Below are positions 8,241 to 14,828 of a stretch of DNA of 26,066 nucleotides, piece after piece. The stretch spans positions 1 through 26,066 of the forward strand of contig JBBTRP010000010.1 of the NCBI GenBank assembly GCA_038065125.1, read 5' to 3'. A model generated the notes under the pieces. The model was not told where the DNA came from. It did no database searches and saw nothing but the letters and a program-made list of their open reading frames with translations. This stretch comes from JBBTRP01 sp038065125. GTDB taxonomy: Bacteria > Patescibacteriota > Patescibacteriia > JACQRZ01. The translations under genes and the position numbers were made by a program. Each line of letters opens with the position of its first letter. Positions within the stretch are counted from its first letter, which is position 1.

Positions 8241-8307
8241 TTGTGCACTCTGTAGACTATCGCTCGTTACCCTTTGCGTGAGCGTACTGAATCGAAGGAG
8301 GAGGCTC

Positions 8308-9030
8308 GTGGCGGAGTATCATCGGGAGCAAGAGGTCAAGCTCGAATTGGGCGAGGAGGGCTACACACGGCTCAAGGCGCTTTTGATGGACGAAAGCGCG
8401 AAAACTCCGGCCAAGCTCGTTGGTGTCAGGTTCCAGTGCAACCGCTTCTATGACCAAGGCACACTCCTCTGGGATCGGGATACGAAGCTCCGGCTTCGGC
8501 GAGAGTTCTTTGTGCCGGAGGAGGCACTCTCTCTCGTGACGTTCTGCGCGCCTGCATATCAGACGCCATCCGAGCTCATCCTCACGGCAAAGTGCGGCCG
8601 GGGGCAGCAGCGTGCCGGCGTGAGCGATCAAGACGAGCACTCGTATGCGTTCCCTGAGGACGAGCGGGAGCGGGTCTGGGCCGACATGTCCGAGACGCTC
8701 GCGTTTGAGCATGTCGCGCAGCTGGGCCTCCCGGTCGAGATGCACCTCTTCATTGAGGAGCTCGCGCTTGCCTGTTGGGGTTCTTTCGAGAACGAGCGGT
8801 ATGAGTTTGTGGCCGACGAGAACCTCGTCTGTCTTGACCGGACCACGTTTTCAAACGCCATGCGGGATTGGGAGCTCGAAATCGAGACTGAGCGTCCGGA
8901 GGAGGCGCTCGCTGAGTGGACACTCTTTTTGACGGGTCACGGCATACCATGGGAGCTCCAGAGCCACGGCAAGGCTCGGCGTTTGCGCAATGCGATCGGC
9001 ATCGCGCCGGCACATTCCGCGGGACCGTGA
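8308..9030 (+). CDS. CYTH-domain protein (class IV adenylate cyclase / triphosphatase superfamily)
   Basis: 240 residues. The N-terminal EQEVK (7-11) is the ExExK signature that names the CYTH fold. It is followed by QCNRFYDQ, KLRLRRE and LTAKCG, and further on by charged strands ending in WELEIETERPE, matching the alternating charged strands of the triphosphate tunnel. Known relatives hydrolyse thiamine triphosphate or inorganic triphosphate or cyclise ATP; the substrate here is open. GTG at 8308 was chosen over GTG at 8278 because AAGGAGGAGG (8295-8304) stands just before it, the strongest SD in the window. Glu is encoded almost only by GAG (about three GAA), unlike the mixed use in neighbouring genes. 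Together with the SD this hints at a different history, perhaps transfer. Confidence 0.75.
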   Translation: MAEYHREQEVKLELGEEGYTRLKALLMDESAKTPAKLVGVRFQCNRFYDQGTLLWDRDTKLRLRREFFVPEEALSLVTFCAPAYQTPSELILTAKCGRGQQRAGVSDQDEHSYAFPEDERERVWADMSETLAFEHVAQLGLPVEMHLFIEELALACWGSFENERYEFVADENLVCLDRTTFSNAMRDWELEIETERPEEALAEWTLFLTGHGIPWELQSHGKARRLRNAIGIAPAHSAGP

Positions 9031-9040
9031 TACCTCGCTT

Positions 9041-9101
9041 GGTCTCTTTGTGGGTGCGTGTCATTCAGATACAGCACTTCACAAAGAGGCCTTTTCATTT
9101 T
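9041..9101 (+). terminator. Terminator after the CYTH gene
   Basis: GGTCTCTTTGTG (9041-9052) pairs with CACAAAGAGGCC (9080-9091), 12 bp with one G-U pair and a 27-nt loop. TTTTCATTTT follows. Confidence 0.75.
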
Positions 9102-9102
9102 G

Positions 9103-9111
9103 TGCTATAGT
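9103..9111 (+). promoter_or_regulatory. Extended -10 promoter for pyk
   Basis: TGCTATAGT is an extended -10 (TGn plus TATAGT at 9106-9111) immediately after the terminator. No -35 match is seen at the expected distance. The predicted start of transcription near 9118 gives a leader of about 20 nt. Confidence 0.6.
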
Positions 9112-9138
9112 AATCGAAGTATTCATTACCCATATCCC

Positions 9139-10518
9139 ATGAAATTCACAAAAATCGTGTGTACCATCGGGCCGGCATCGGAACAGCCGGCGATGCTCAA
9201 AAAAATGATCAAGGCCGGCATGAATGTCGCGAGACTGAATTTTTCACACGGCACACACCCAAGTCATGCGCAGCTCATCAAGAATATCCGAGCAACGGCA
9301 AAGGCTGTCGGGCAGCCGATCGCGATCCTGCAGGACCTGCAGGGGCCGCGCATCAGGATCGGGGAGGTTGCGGAGCAAGGCGTGCAACTAAAAAAAGGTG
9401 ATCGAGTGATTGTTGTTCCGCAATCTCACTACCGCCCGGCAGGAGTTGCGACGCTACTGCCGACGCATTTTTCTGAACTTTCAAAAGCTGTCGCGGTCGG
9501 GCAGCATATTCTGATCGCGGATGGGATCATCGACCTTCGAATCGTCAAGATTGCCGGCCCCGAGATCCATTGTGTCGTCGTCGTTCCCGGTGTGGTGAAG
9601 TCGCACAAGGGAATCAATGTGCCTGGCGCGTCATTTATGGTTTCAAGTCTCACGCCCAAGGATCGTGAGGATGCGGCATTCGGCGCAGGCAAGGGCGTTG
9701 ATTACATGGCGCTCTCGTTTGTGCGCGGGAAGGAGGACATTCTCGCGCTTCGCCGATTGCTGCGCACGCTTTCAAAAAAAATTCCACACGCAAGCGACAT
9801 CGGCATCATCGCAAAAATCGAACGACCCGAGGCGGTAGACAATTTTGATGAGATCCTTGAGGTGGTTGACGCCATCATGGTGGCGCGCGGGGATTTGGGG
9901 ATTGAAATTCCCGCACAGAAAGTTCCCCTCGTGCAAAAGCAGCTGATCGCTAAATGCATCCGCGCACACGTTCCGGTCATTGTTGCCACGCAGATGCTGG
10001 AGTCCATGATCTCCAGCCGCCGGCCGACTCGCGCGGAGGTATCTGATGTCGCCAATGCGGTGATCGATCACACCGACGCGGTGATGCTCTCGGGCGAGAG
10101 TGCGACGGGCCTGTATCCGCTCGAAACGGTTGAGCTGATGGCAGACACGATCCATGAGACCGAAAAATCAAAATACAACGACTTCATCTGCGGCCACGCT
10201 CCGCAAGAGCGCACATTTCCGGAAATGATCGGGCATGCGGTCTGCGATATTGTCATGTCAAAAAAAATTAAGCTCGTAATTGTCGAGGGAAGTATCGAGT
10301 TGGTGAGAATGATCAGTACACATCGGCCCGAAGTGCGCGTGGTCGGATTTTCTGCCGATGCGCACGCGCGGCAGCAGCTCAATTTACTCTATGGGGTGAC
10401 GGTATTTGCCCCGCAGAAAAACGTTTTTACATTCTTAAAAAAGTCGCGCCTTGCACGAACTGGAGACGCACTAATCTTTGTCGAAGACAACGAGATAGAA
10501 ATTGAAATTTTGAAATAA
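9139..10518 (+). CDS. pyk: Pyruvate kinase
   Basis: 459 residues. It transfers phosphate from phosphoenolpyruvate to ADP in the last step of glycolysis. Visible: KIVCTIGPAS at 5-14, GMNVARLNFSHG with R32 and N34, and the active-site stretch IIAKIERPEAVDNFDEI with K226 and E228, then ARGDLG (249-254). The B domain (about 70-165) and a C-terminal domain are present; the total is slightly shorter than the usual ~470-480. The ATG at 9139 begins at the conserved first strand; a longer frame from GTG 9058 would read through the terminator stem and promoter. The stop overlaps the lgt start by one base (TAATG), so the two are coupled. Confidence 0.96.
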   Translation: MKFTKIVCTIGPASEQPAMLKKMIKAGMNVARLNFSHGTHPSHAQLIKNIRATAKAVGQPIAILQDLQGPRIRIGEVAEQGVQLKKGDRVIVVPQSHYRPAGVATLLPTHFSELSKAVAVGQHILIADGIIDLRIVKIAGPEIHCVVVVPGVVKSHKGINVPGASFMVSSLTPKDREDAAFGAGKGVDYMALSFVRGKEDILALRRLLRTLSKKIPHASDIGIIAKIERPEAVDNFDEILEVVDAIMVARGDLGIEIPAQKVPLVQKQLIAKCIRAHVPVIVATQMLESMISSRRPTRAEVSDVANAVIDHTDAVMLSGESATGLYPLETVELMADTIHETEKSKYNDFICGHAPQERTFPEMIGHAVCDIVMSKKIKLVIVEGSIELVRMISTHRPEVRVVGFSADAHARQQLNLLYGVTVFAPQKNVFTFLKKSRLARTGDALIFVEDNEIEIEILK

Positions 10519-11315
10519 TGTTTTTTGACGCCTCTCCTTCTCGAGTTTTGTTTGCGATCGGGCCCGTCGAAATCTCATGGTATGGAGCGCTCGGGTCGTG
10601 TGCGATCGCGATCGGGTACGGAGTGATTCATTTTTTGAATCGGCACACAGTGGGAGCGAGGGTGATTACTGTCGGAAAACTTGATTGGGTGATGGCGGTC
10701 ATTTTTTTTGCGGGCGTTGTCGGCGCGCGCGCCCTGTTCGTTTTCTATCATTTTGATTATTTCCGTGAAGTTCCGTTTGAGATGGTCGCAGTGTGGAAGG
10801 GCGGTTGGGTGTGGCAGGGGGGACTACTGGGCGGCGGGATTGCGCTTGTCCTGCTCTCGTGGTTGAAACGAGTCGATGGATTGCGATTTGCAGATCTCTG
10901 CGCCCCCGCGCTTGCGTTTGCTCAAAGTATCGGCCGGTGGGGGAATTATTTCCAGCAGGAGGCGTACGGCAGGCCGACGACAGTTCCGTGGGCGATTCCG
11001 ATCGACTCTGCTCATCGCGTTACCGGATTTGATTCGGCAGTGACGTTTCACCCTACATTCCTGTATGAGTCGGTTGCCGATCTGGGACTGGGCGCGTTGC
11101 TGATAATTTTGTTACTTCGAAAAAAGCACACTGCTCCCGGAACGATTGCGGTCCTCTATCTCCTACTATATTCTCTGCTCCGGTTTTCCATAGAGTTCCT
11201 GCGCATCGATATCGTCCCGGTATGGGCGGGCCTCCGGCTGTCGCAGTGGATTAGTCTAGGGTTAATTATTTTGGCAGTCTCGGCGCTCTTGCATTTACGC
11301 AAAAAGAAGGTATAA
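10518..11315 (+). CDS. lgt: Prolipoprotein diacylglyceryl transferase
   Basis: 265 residues with about seven membrane helices. Lgt moves diacylglycerol from phosphatidylglycerol to the lipobox cysteine, the first step of lipoprotein maturation. Motifs: ISWYGA (19-24), GARALFV (69-75), GGLLGGG (101-107) and the signature QSIGRWGNYFQQEAYGRPT (136-154) with R140, then HPTFLYES. Where E. coli has the important His103 (SFHGG) this protein has VWQGG; that position also varies in other phyla. Start overlaps the pyk stop. The TAA stop sits inside the -10 box of the tRNA-Asp promoter. Confidence 0.95.
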   Translation: MFFDASPSRVLFAIGPVEISWYGALGSCAIAIGYGVIHFLNRHTVGARVITVGKLDWVMAVIFFAGVVGARALFVFYHFDYFREVPFEMVAVWKGGWVWQGGLLGGGIALVLLSWLKRVDGLRFADLCAPALAFAQSIGRWGNYFQQEAYGRPTTVPWAIPIDSAHRVTGFDSAVTFHPTFLYESVADLGLGALLIILLLRKKHTAPGTIAVLYLLLYSLLRFSIEFLRIDIVPVWAGLRLSQWISLGLIILAVSALLHLRKKKV

Positions 11316-11316
11316 T
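11289..11316 (+). promoter_or_regulatory. Promoter of tRNA-Asp
   Basis: TTGCAT (11289-11294), 16-bp spacer, perfect TATAAT (11311-11316). Predicted transcription start near 11323, about 12 nt before the mature tRNA. It overlaps the end of lgt. Confidence 0.75.
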
Positions 11317-11334
11317 CGGTTAACTTGTGTACGT

Positions 11335-11411
11335 GGACCGGTAGATCAATTGGTTAGATCGTCGCCCTGTCACGGCGAAGGTTGCGGGTTCGAGTCCCGT
11401 CCGGTCCGCCA
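11335..11411 (+). tRNA. tRNA-Asp (GTC)
   Basis: Full cloverleaf: acceptor GGACCGG / CCGGTCC, D-stem GATC/GATC, anticodon stem TCGCC/GGCGA with loop CTGTCAC giving anticodon GTC (11369-11371), and T-arm GCGGG-TTCGAGT-CCCGT. CCA is encoded (11409-11411). Its last 20 nt are repeated exactly 127 nt downstream. Confidence 0.97.
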
Positions 11412-11538
11412 GGAGTACAACGAATGGTGAACGGAAGCAACAGTCAGTGACTGTTGTGTCGGGACGAGAAGGGCCGCGACAACGGGAAGCGACCCCGGCC
11501 CTGAGTCGGAGCGAAGGGGAGTCCCGTCCGGTCCGCCA
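11392..11538 (+). repeat. tRNA-Asp 3' tail element with duplicated tRNA end
   Basis: The 20 nt closing the tRNA (11392-11411) recur exactly at 11519-11538, and AGTACAA follows both copies after two or three variable bases. Between them are a hairpin (CAACAGTC 11438-11445 with GACTGTTG 11449-11456), the segment CGGGACGAGAAG (11460-11471), whose first half reverse-complements the T-arm, and a stem GGGCCG / CGGCCC (11471-11476, 11496-11501). The tRNA-Leu at 23266 has a tail of the same plan. No ORF is present. A weakly similar third end (GTTCGAGTC at 11598-11606) may be a decayed copy. Function unknown: processed RNA, integration scar or miniature mobile element. Confidence 0.7.
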
Positions 11539-11668
11539 GAAAGTACAAAAACTTTTTCACCGTGCTACCAGCGTTCATGCGAAGTTGGGTTGACAGTGTT
11601 CGAGTCTTGCCAGTCTCCGGAATACTTGGTAGGATTGGATCATTCGATTTAAGTTTGACCTAGTGTTT

Positions 11669-11749
11669 ATGTACAAAAAGAAAAAAGTTGCGATGAAGAA
11701 GTTGCGGAAAAAGCGCGGAAAGAAGATCGAGAATCTCCGCTACCGTTAA
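11669..11749 (+). CDS. Tiny very basic ORF (26 residues)
   Basis: ATG at 11669 to TAA at 11747-11749 codes for 26 residues, about half Lys or Arg (begins MYKKKKVAMKKLRKKRGKK). Such composition is typical of small ribosomal proteins or other RNA-binding peptides. It is not bL36 (no zinc cysteines) and I do not recognise it as bTHX. It lies 85 nt before rpsT and is separated from it by a heptamer array. No SD. Lys-rich reading could be chance in A-rich DNA, so comparative evidence would decide. Confidence 0.4.
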   Translation: MYKKKKVAMKKLRKKRGKKIENLRYR

Positions 11750-11758
11750 CAAAAAGAC

Positions 11759-11826
11759 GATTCACGATACAGGATTCACGATTCATGAATCAATTTTTGA
11801 ATCTTGAATCTTGAATCTTGAATCAA
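11759..11826. repeat. Head-on heptamer array in the rpsT leader
   Basis: Nine 7-nt units and a 5-T spacer with no other bases. The first four units are GATTCAC, GATACAG, GATTCAC and GATTCAT. Then come GAATCAA, TTTTT, GAATCTT three times and GAATCAA. GAATC is the reverse complement of GATTC, so the two halves are inverted and can pair. The array ends 8 nt before the rpsT ATG and probably lies in its mRNA leader. Confidence 0.85.
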
Positions 11827-11834
11827 TGTAAATT

Positions 11835-12110
11835 ATGGCCCACACTCACGCTGCACTCAAAGACATTCGAAAGACAAAAAAGCGGACGCTTGCAAACGCG
11901 ACCGCGAAGAAGAATATCGCTTTTCTTAAAAAGCAGACCCTCAAAAGCATTGCCACAAAAGATGCCGGCAAAGCGTCTGAACTGTTTGTTAAATTAACCA
12001 AGGCGATGGACAAGGCGGCACAACGTAACGTGATTACAAAAAACACCGCCGCACGCCGTAAGTCGCGCCTTGCGCAAAAGATCGGCGCACTCGTAAAAGT
12101 CAAAGCCTAA
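11835..12110 (+). CDS. rpsT: Small ribosomal subunit protein bS20
   Basis: 91 residues, the usual S20 length and pattern: basic N-terminus, a DIRKTKKRTLANATAKKNI-like first helix, and the NVITKNTAARRKSRLAQKI segment near the C-terminus. It binds 16S rRNA early in 30S assembly. It has no SD and a repeat array just upstream. The stop lies 4 nt before a 182-bp palindrome that separates it from the convergent holA. Confidence 0.95.
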   Translation: MAHTHAALKDIRKTKKRTLANATAKKNIAFLKKQTLKSIATKDAGKASELFVKLTKAMDKAAQRNVITKNTAARRKSRLAQKIGALVKVKA

Positions 12111-12113
12111 GCC

Positions 12114-12295
12114 TATTGACCTTCGCCAATTGCGTTAACAAGTAAAAATGTATGATTCTGCGACGGATTCGAAGCTCTGGAGTCATAAAAAACCGCAGTC
12201 GTATTAAAAATACGATGAGGATTTTTTATGGCGAAGAGCGAGAAGGCGGGCAGAATCATAGGCTTTTACGATAAGGTAATTGGCGAAGGTCAATA
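12114..12295. repeat. 182-bp near-complete palindrome between rpsT and holA
   Basis: Outer arms are 18-bp perfect inverted repeats (12114-12131 TATTGACCTTCGCCAATT with 12278-12295). Inside are paired blocks on one axis near 12206: GTAAAA/TTTTAC (12142, 12264), TATGATTCTGC/GCAGAATCATA (12151, 12250), CATAAAAAA/TTTTTTATG (12184, 12222) and TCGTATT/AATACGA (12199, 12209). The centre looks like a bidirectional terminator (A-run, stem, T-run). The ends read TA...TA, which could be a TA target as used by IS630/mariner-type elements. No transposase. An ORF of 22 codons from ATG 12228 lies in the right arm and is probably chance. The holA stop lies in the last 6 bases. Confidence 0.85.
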
Positions 12296-13318
12296 ACTCG
12301 CTGCAGTCAGTTGAATTAGCCGTTCGAGCTCTAATACCGAATGGCTGATTCCTTTTTTGAGTCGATAATCTGAAGCGATCAGAAATCGGTAGGTCTCCAG
12401 CAATCGCTCCAAGGGGATGCGCTGGAGTTTCTTTTTGACCACCCACACACGCTTGGGGTTCCAGGAGAGTTTTGCCGCCGCGTCCGCATCCGATGTGCCG
12501 GTGGCGCAGAGATCTTTAAGAATACAAAAGGCACGGAATTGATTTTGAAGGAGGACGATGATGCCGACGGCGGACGAGTCTTTCTGAGCGAGCAGGTGTG
12601 CGGTCATGCGTCGTGCAGTCGCGCCGTCGCCTGCAAGGAGCGTATCGATGAAGGAAAAAACATGCGATTCATCCTGCCGCGAGACGAGCAACTCCACGTC
12701 GTCTGCAACAATCGCGCGCCCCTGGGCGAATGACGCGAGCTTATGGAGCTCAGTGGACGCACGCCAGAGATCTGCTTTTTTCTCCGAAAAGGGCGACGCG
12801 GCACTCCCGACTTCCATGAGCGATGCAAAACTTCTTACCGCGGCACGATCCATCGAGCCCCCGTGCCTGGAGACCTGCTTTTCGATCCAGGAGACAAGCT
12901 CGGAACCGGTGGGCGCGGTAAAGATTTCTCGCGCCGCAATCCCTGTGCGCTCCAGGTCTACAAGTTTTTTTGAGAGCGCGGTTCTCTGATCGACCGATGA
13001 CTCTTGGAAAACGACAAAATGCGTTAGCGGTATGGAGTCGAGTTCCTTCAGGATCGCCTCGGTTGTTATTTTTTTTGTGCTTTTCGAGAAGGCGTTTTTG
13101 AGAATCACGAGCGCAGTTGCAGAAAAAAGCGATGATGAGTGCAAGTGCCCTCTCAGGCGCATTTCCCAGGACTGGGAGCCGTCCGCCTCTTCGCAGTCAA
13201 GAGTGAAACAGTTTTCTTTGCCGTATTTTGCACAGAACTCGCGCTTCCAAAATGCGACACGTTCGGCAATTGAGTACGTGTCATCTCCACAGAAGAGATA
13301 GATGTGCGGCTTGGACAT
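12290..13318 (-). CDS. holA: DNA polymerase III subunit delta
   Basis: 342 residues. Clamp-loader subunit that opens the sliding clamp; it has the three-domain AAA+-like fold without a working ATP site. Typical features: N-terminal IYLFCGDDTYSI (matching the family's 'lfyGee' start), mid-protein ALSKKL and the SWIEKQV segment, and a C-terminal helical collar with LLQNQFRAFCILKDL and WNPKRVWVVKKKLQRIPLERL. It starts 9 nt after the glyA stop on the same strand, so it is second in a glyA-holA operon. No SD (the region before the ATG is C-rich on the coding strand). The stop lies in the 182-bp palindrome. Confidence 0.88.
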   Translation of the reverse strand: MSKPHIYLFCGDDTYSIAERVAFWKREFCAKYGKENCFTLDCEEADGSQSWEMRLRGHLHSSSLFSATALVILKNAFSKSTKKITTEAILKELDSIPLTHFVVFQESSVDQRTALSKKLVDLERTGIAAREIFTAPTGSELVSWIEKQVSRHGGSMDRAAVRSFASLMEVGSAASPFSEKKADLWRASTELHKLASFAQGRAIVADDVELLVSRQDESHVFSFIDTLLAGDGATARRMTAHLLAQKDSSAVGIIVLLQNQFRAFCILKDLCATGTSDADAAAKLSWNPKRVWVVKKKLQRIPLERLLETYRFLIASDYRLKKGISHSVLELERLIQLTAASY

Positions 13319-13327
13319 GGGGAGGGG

Positions 13328-14581
13328 CTAGGAGGTGTAGGAGAGGCCGGAGTAGATCGGAAATTTTGTGCAGAGATCGGCGATACGCTTTCGGTTTTCT
13401 GTTTGGAGAGCGGTGTCATCGGGTGCGGAAAGTGTTTTGATGATCACGTCGGCGATGAGCTGCATTTCGCCTTCTTTCATTCCACGTGTCGTGATTGACG
13501 GCGTGCCGATGCGGATGCCGGACGGATCCAAGGGGGGGCGCGGGTCGTCCGGGATTACATTTTTATTGACGGTGAGTCCTACTTCGTCAAGTACGGCTTC
13601 AGCAACTTTGCCCGTGACGCCTTTTGAGGTGAAGACGTCGATGAGCATGAGGTGGTTGCTCGTTCCTCCAAACGCCATGCGAAATCCCGCCGCCTCAAGC
13701 GCCGTGCACAATACTGCCGTATTCGCGATAACTTGGCGGGCGTACTCGCAAAAACTCGGGTCGAGCGCCTCTTTGAAGGCGACCGCCTTTGCTGCGATAT
13801 TATTTTCATGCGGGCCGCCCTGCAAACCAGGAAAAACCCCCTTGTCGATTTTTGTCGCGTAGTCCTTCTTGCACATAATCATGCCGCCGCGCGGCCCGCG
13901 CAATGTTTTGTGAGTGGTGGTGGTCACCACATCAAAAATCGGTACGGGATTGGTAAGCTGTTTTCCCGCAACAAGGCCTGCAATATGGGCCATATCCATC
14001 ATGGTGAGAGCGCCGACCTCGTCTGCGATTTTTTTAAAGCCCGCGTAGTCAATCTCGCGCGAGTATGAGGAAAATCCTGCGAGGAGCAGTTTTGGCTTGT
14101 GTTCGAGTGCAAGCGCGCGGAGTTTTTCGAGGTCGATACTGCCATCGAGTTCGGTTTTATAGCGGACGAAGTTGTATATTTTTGCCATGATGGTCACGGG
14201 ATGCCCGTGGGTGAGGTGACCGCCATGCGAGAGATCCATGCCAAGCACCGTATCGCCGGGCTGGAGCAGTGCACCATACACGGCCATGTTTGCGGGAGCA
14301 CCCGAGAGGGGCTGAACGTTGACGTGCTCTGCGCCGAAGAGCTCCTTTGCGCGTTCGATTGCAATCGACTCGATTTTGTCGATGATGCTATTACCTCCGT
14401 AGTAGCGCCGGCCGGAGTACCCTTCCGAATACTTATTCGTGGGAATGGAGCCCAGCGCCTCAAGCACAGCGCGGCTTACGATGTTTTCTGACGGGATTAG
14501 CTCAAGTCCGGTCTGTTGGCGGACGAGCTCTTCATTGAGAAATGCGGCAAGTGTTGGGTCGGCGGAGGAGAGGAAGGACAT
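13328..14581 (-). CDS. glyA: Serine hydroxymethyltransferase
   Basis: 417 residues, full length. PLP enzyme that interconverts serine and glycine and loads one-carbon units onto tetrahydrofolate. Visible: LELIPSENIVS near 26-36, NKYSEGYSGRRYYGG near 49-63, and the PLP lysine in TTTTHKTLRGPRGG (K225). First gene of glyA-holA. A promoter (14666-14694) gives it a leader of roughly 80 nt that contains a head-on heptamer array. No SD is visible. Confidence 0.97.
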   Translation of the reverse strand: MSFLSSADPTLAAFLNEELVRQQTGLELIPSENIVSRAVLEALGSIPTNKYSEGYSGRRYYGGNSIIDKIESIAIERAKELFGAEHVNVQPLSGAPANMAVYGALLQPGDTVLGMDLSHGGHLTHGHPVTIMAKIYNFVRYKTELDGSIDLEKLRALALEHKPKLLLAGFSSYSREIDYAGFKKIADEVGALTMMDMAHIAGLVAGKQLTNPVPIFDVVTTTTHKTLRGPRGGMIMCKKDYATKIDKGVFPGLQGGPHENNIAAKAVAFKEALDPSFCEYARQVIANTAVLCTALEAAGFRMAFGGTSNHLMLIDVFTSKGVTGKVAEAVLDEVGLTVNKNVIPDDPRPPLDPSGIRIGTPSITTRGMKEGEMQLIADVIIKTLSAPDDTALQTENRKRIADLCTKFPIYSGLSYTS

Positions 14582-14591
14582 GGGGGAGGGC

Positions 14592-14650
14592 AGCTTTTAG
14601 CTTTTAGCTTTTAGCTTTTAGTATTTTCTACAAGCTACACGCTACAAGCT
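14592..14650. repeat. Head-on heptamer array in the glyA leader
   Basis: AGCTTTT occurs four times in tandem (14592-14619). After a 10-nt spacer come ACAAGCT, ACACGCT and ACAAGCT (14630-14650), whose reverse complement is AGCTTGT. The halves are inverted and can form a stem in the glyA transcript. Confidence 0.88.
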
Positions 14651-14665
14651 AATTCCTACCCACGC

Positions 14666-14694
14666 ATGATAGTAAAAAAGGGAGCGCTAGGCAA
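14666..14694 (-). promoter_or_regulatory. Promoter of glyA-holA
   Basis: On the minus strand TTGCCT (14694-14689), 17-bp spacer, TATCAT (14671-14666). The transcript would start near 14659 and run through the heptamer array before reaching glyA. Confidence 0.55.
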
Positions 14695-14714
14695 ACGATC
14701 CGCTTGACAGGAAT

Positions 14715-14743
14715 TTGGCGGTCGCATTGGGGCGTGCTATCTT
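14715..14743 (+). promoter_or_regulatory. Promoter for the small EF-hand-like ORF
   Basis: TTGGCG (14715-14720), 17-bp spacer, and TATCTT (14738-14743) preceded by TGC, an extended -10. A TTGACA at 14704 is 28 bp from that -10 and probably not used with it. Downstream are small hairpins, TCTTA-AGCG-TAAGA (14740-14753) and AGCG-N6-CGCT, in a leader of about 80 nt. Confidence 0.5.
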
Positions 14744-14828
14744 AAGCGTAAGATCGCGCCGTAAGCGCTCTGACGCTCTTGAGTCCCCTGATTGGCAGGA
14801 GGAACAAGACGAGTGAAAGGGGTGACGG

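Noticed and set aside
11392..11538. A normal integrated genomic island at tRNA-Asp
   Set aside because: Only about 107 nt lie between the direct repeats and there is no integrase; kept as an unexplained element instead.
11590..11636. TTGACA at 11590 as promoter of the small basic ORF
   Set aside because: No acceptable -10 hexamer lies 15-19 bp downstream.
11759..11826. Possible CRISPR array from repeated short units
   Set aside because: Units are 7 nt with no unique spacers and no cas genes are in the window; it is a simple tandem array.
12228..12296. 22-codon ORF starting MAKSEKAGRIIGFYDK in the palindrome
   Set aside because: It lies within one palindrome arm; the other arm gives a similar open frame by symmetry, so chance is the simpler reading. 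A remnant of a small translation-factor-like protein cannot be excluded.
14744..14812. Riboswitch in the leader of the EF-hand-like ORF
   Set aside because: Small hairpins exist but no known aptamer consensus could be recognised.
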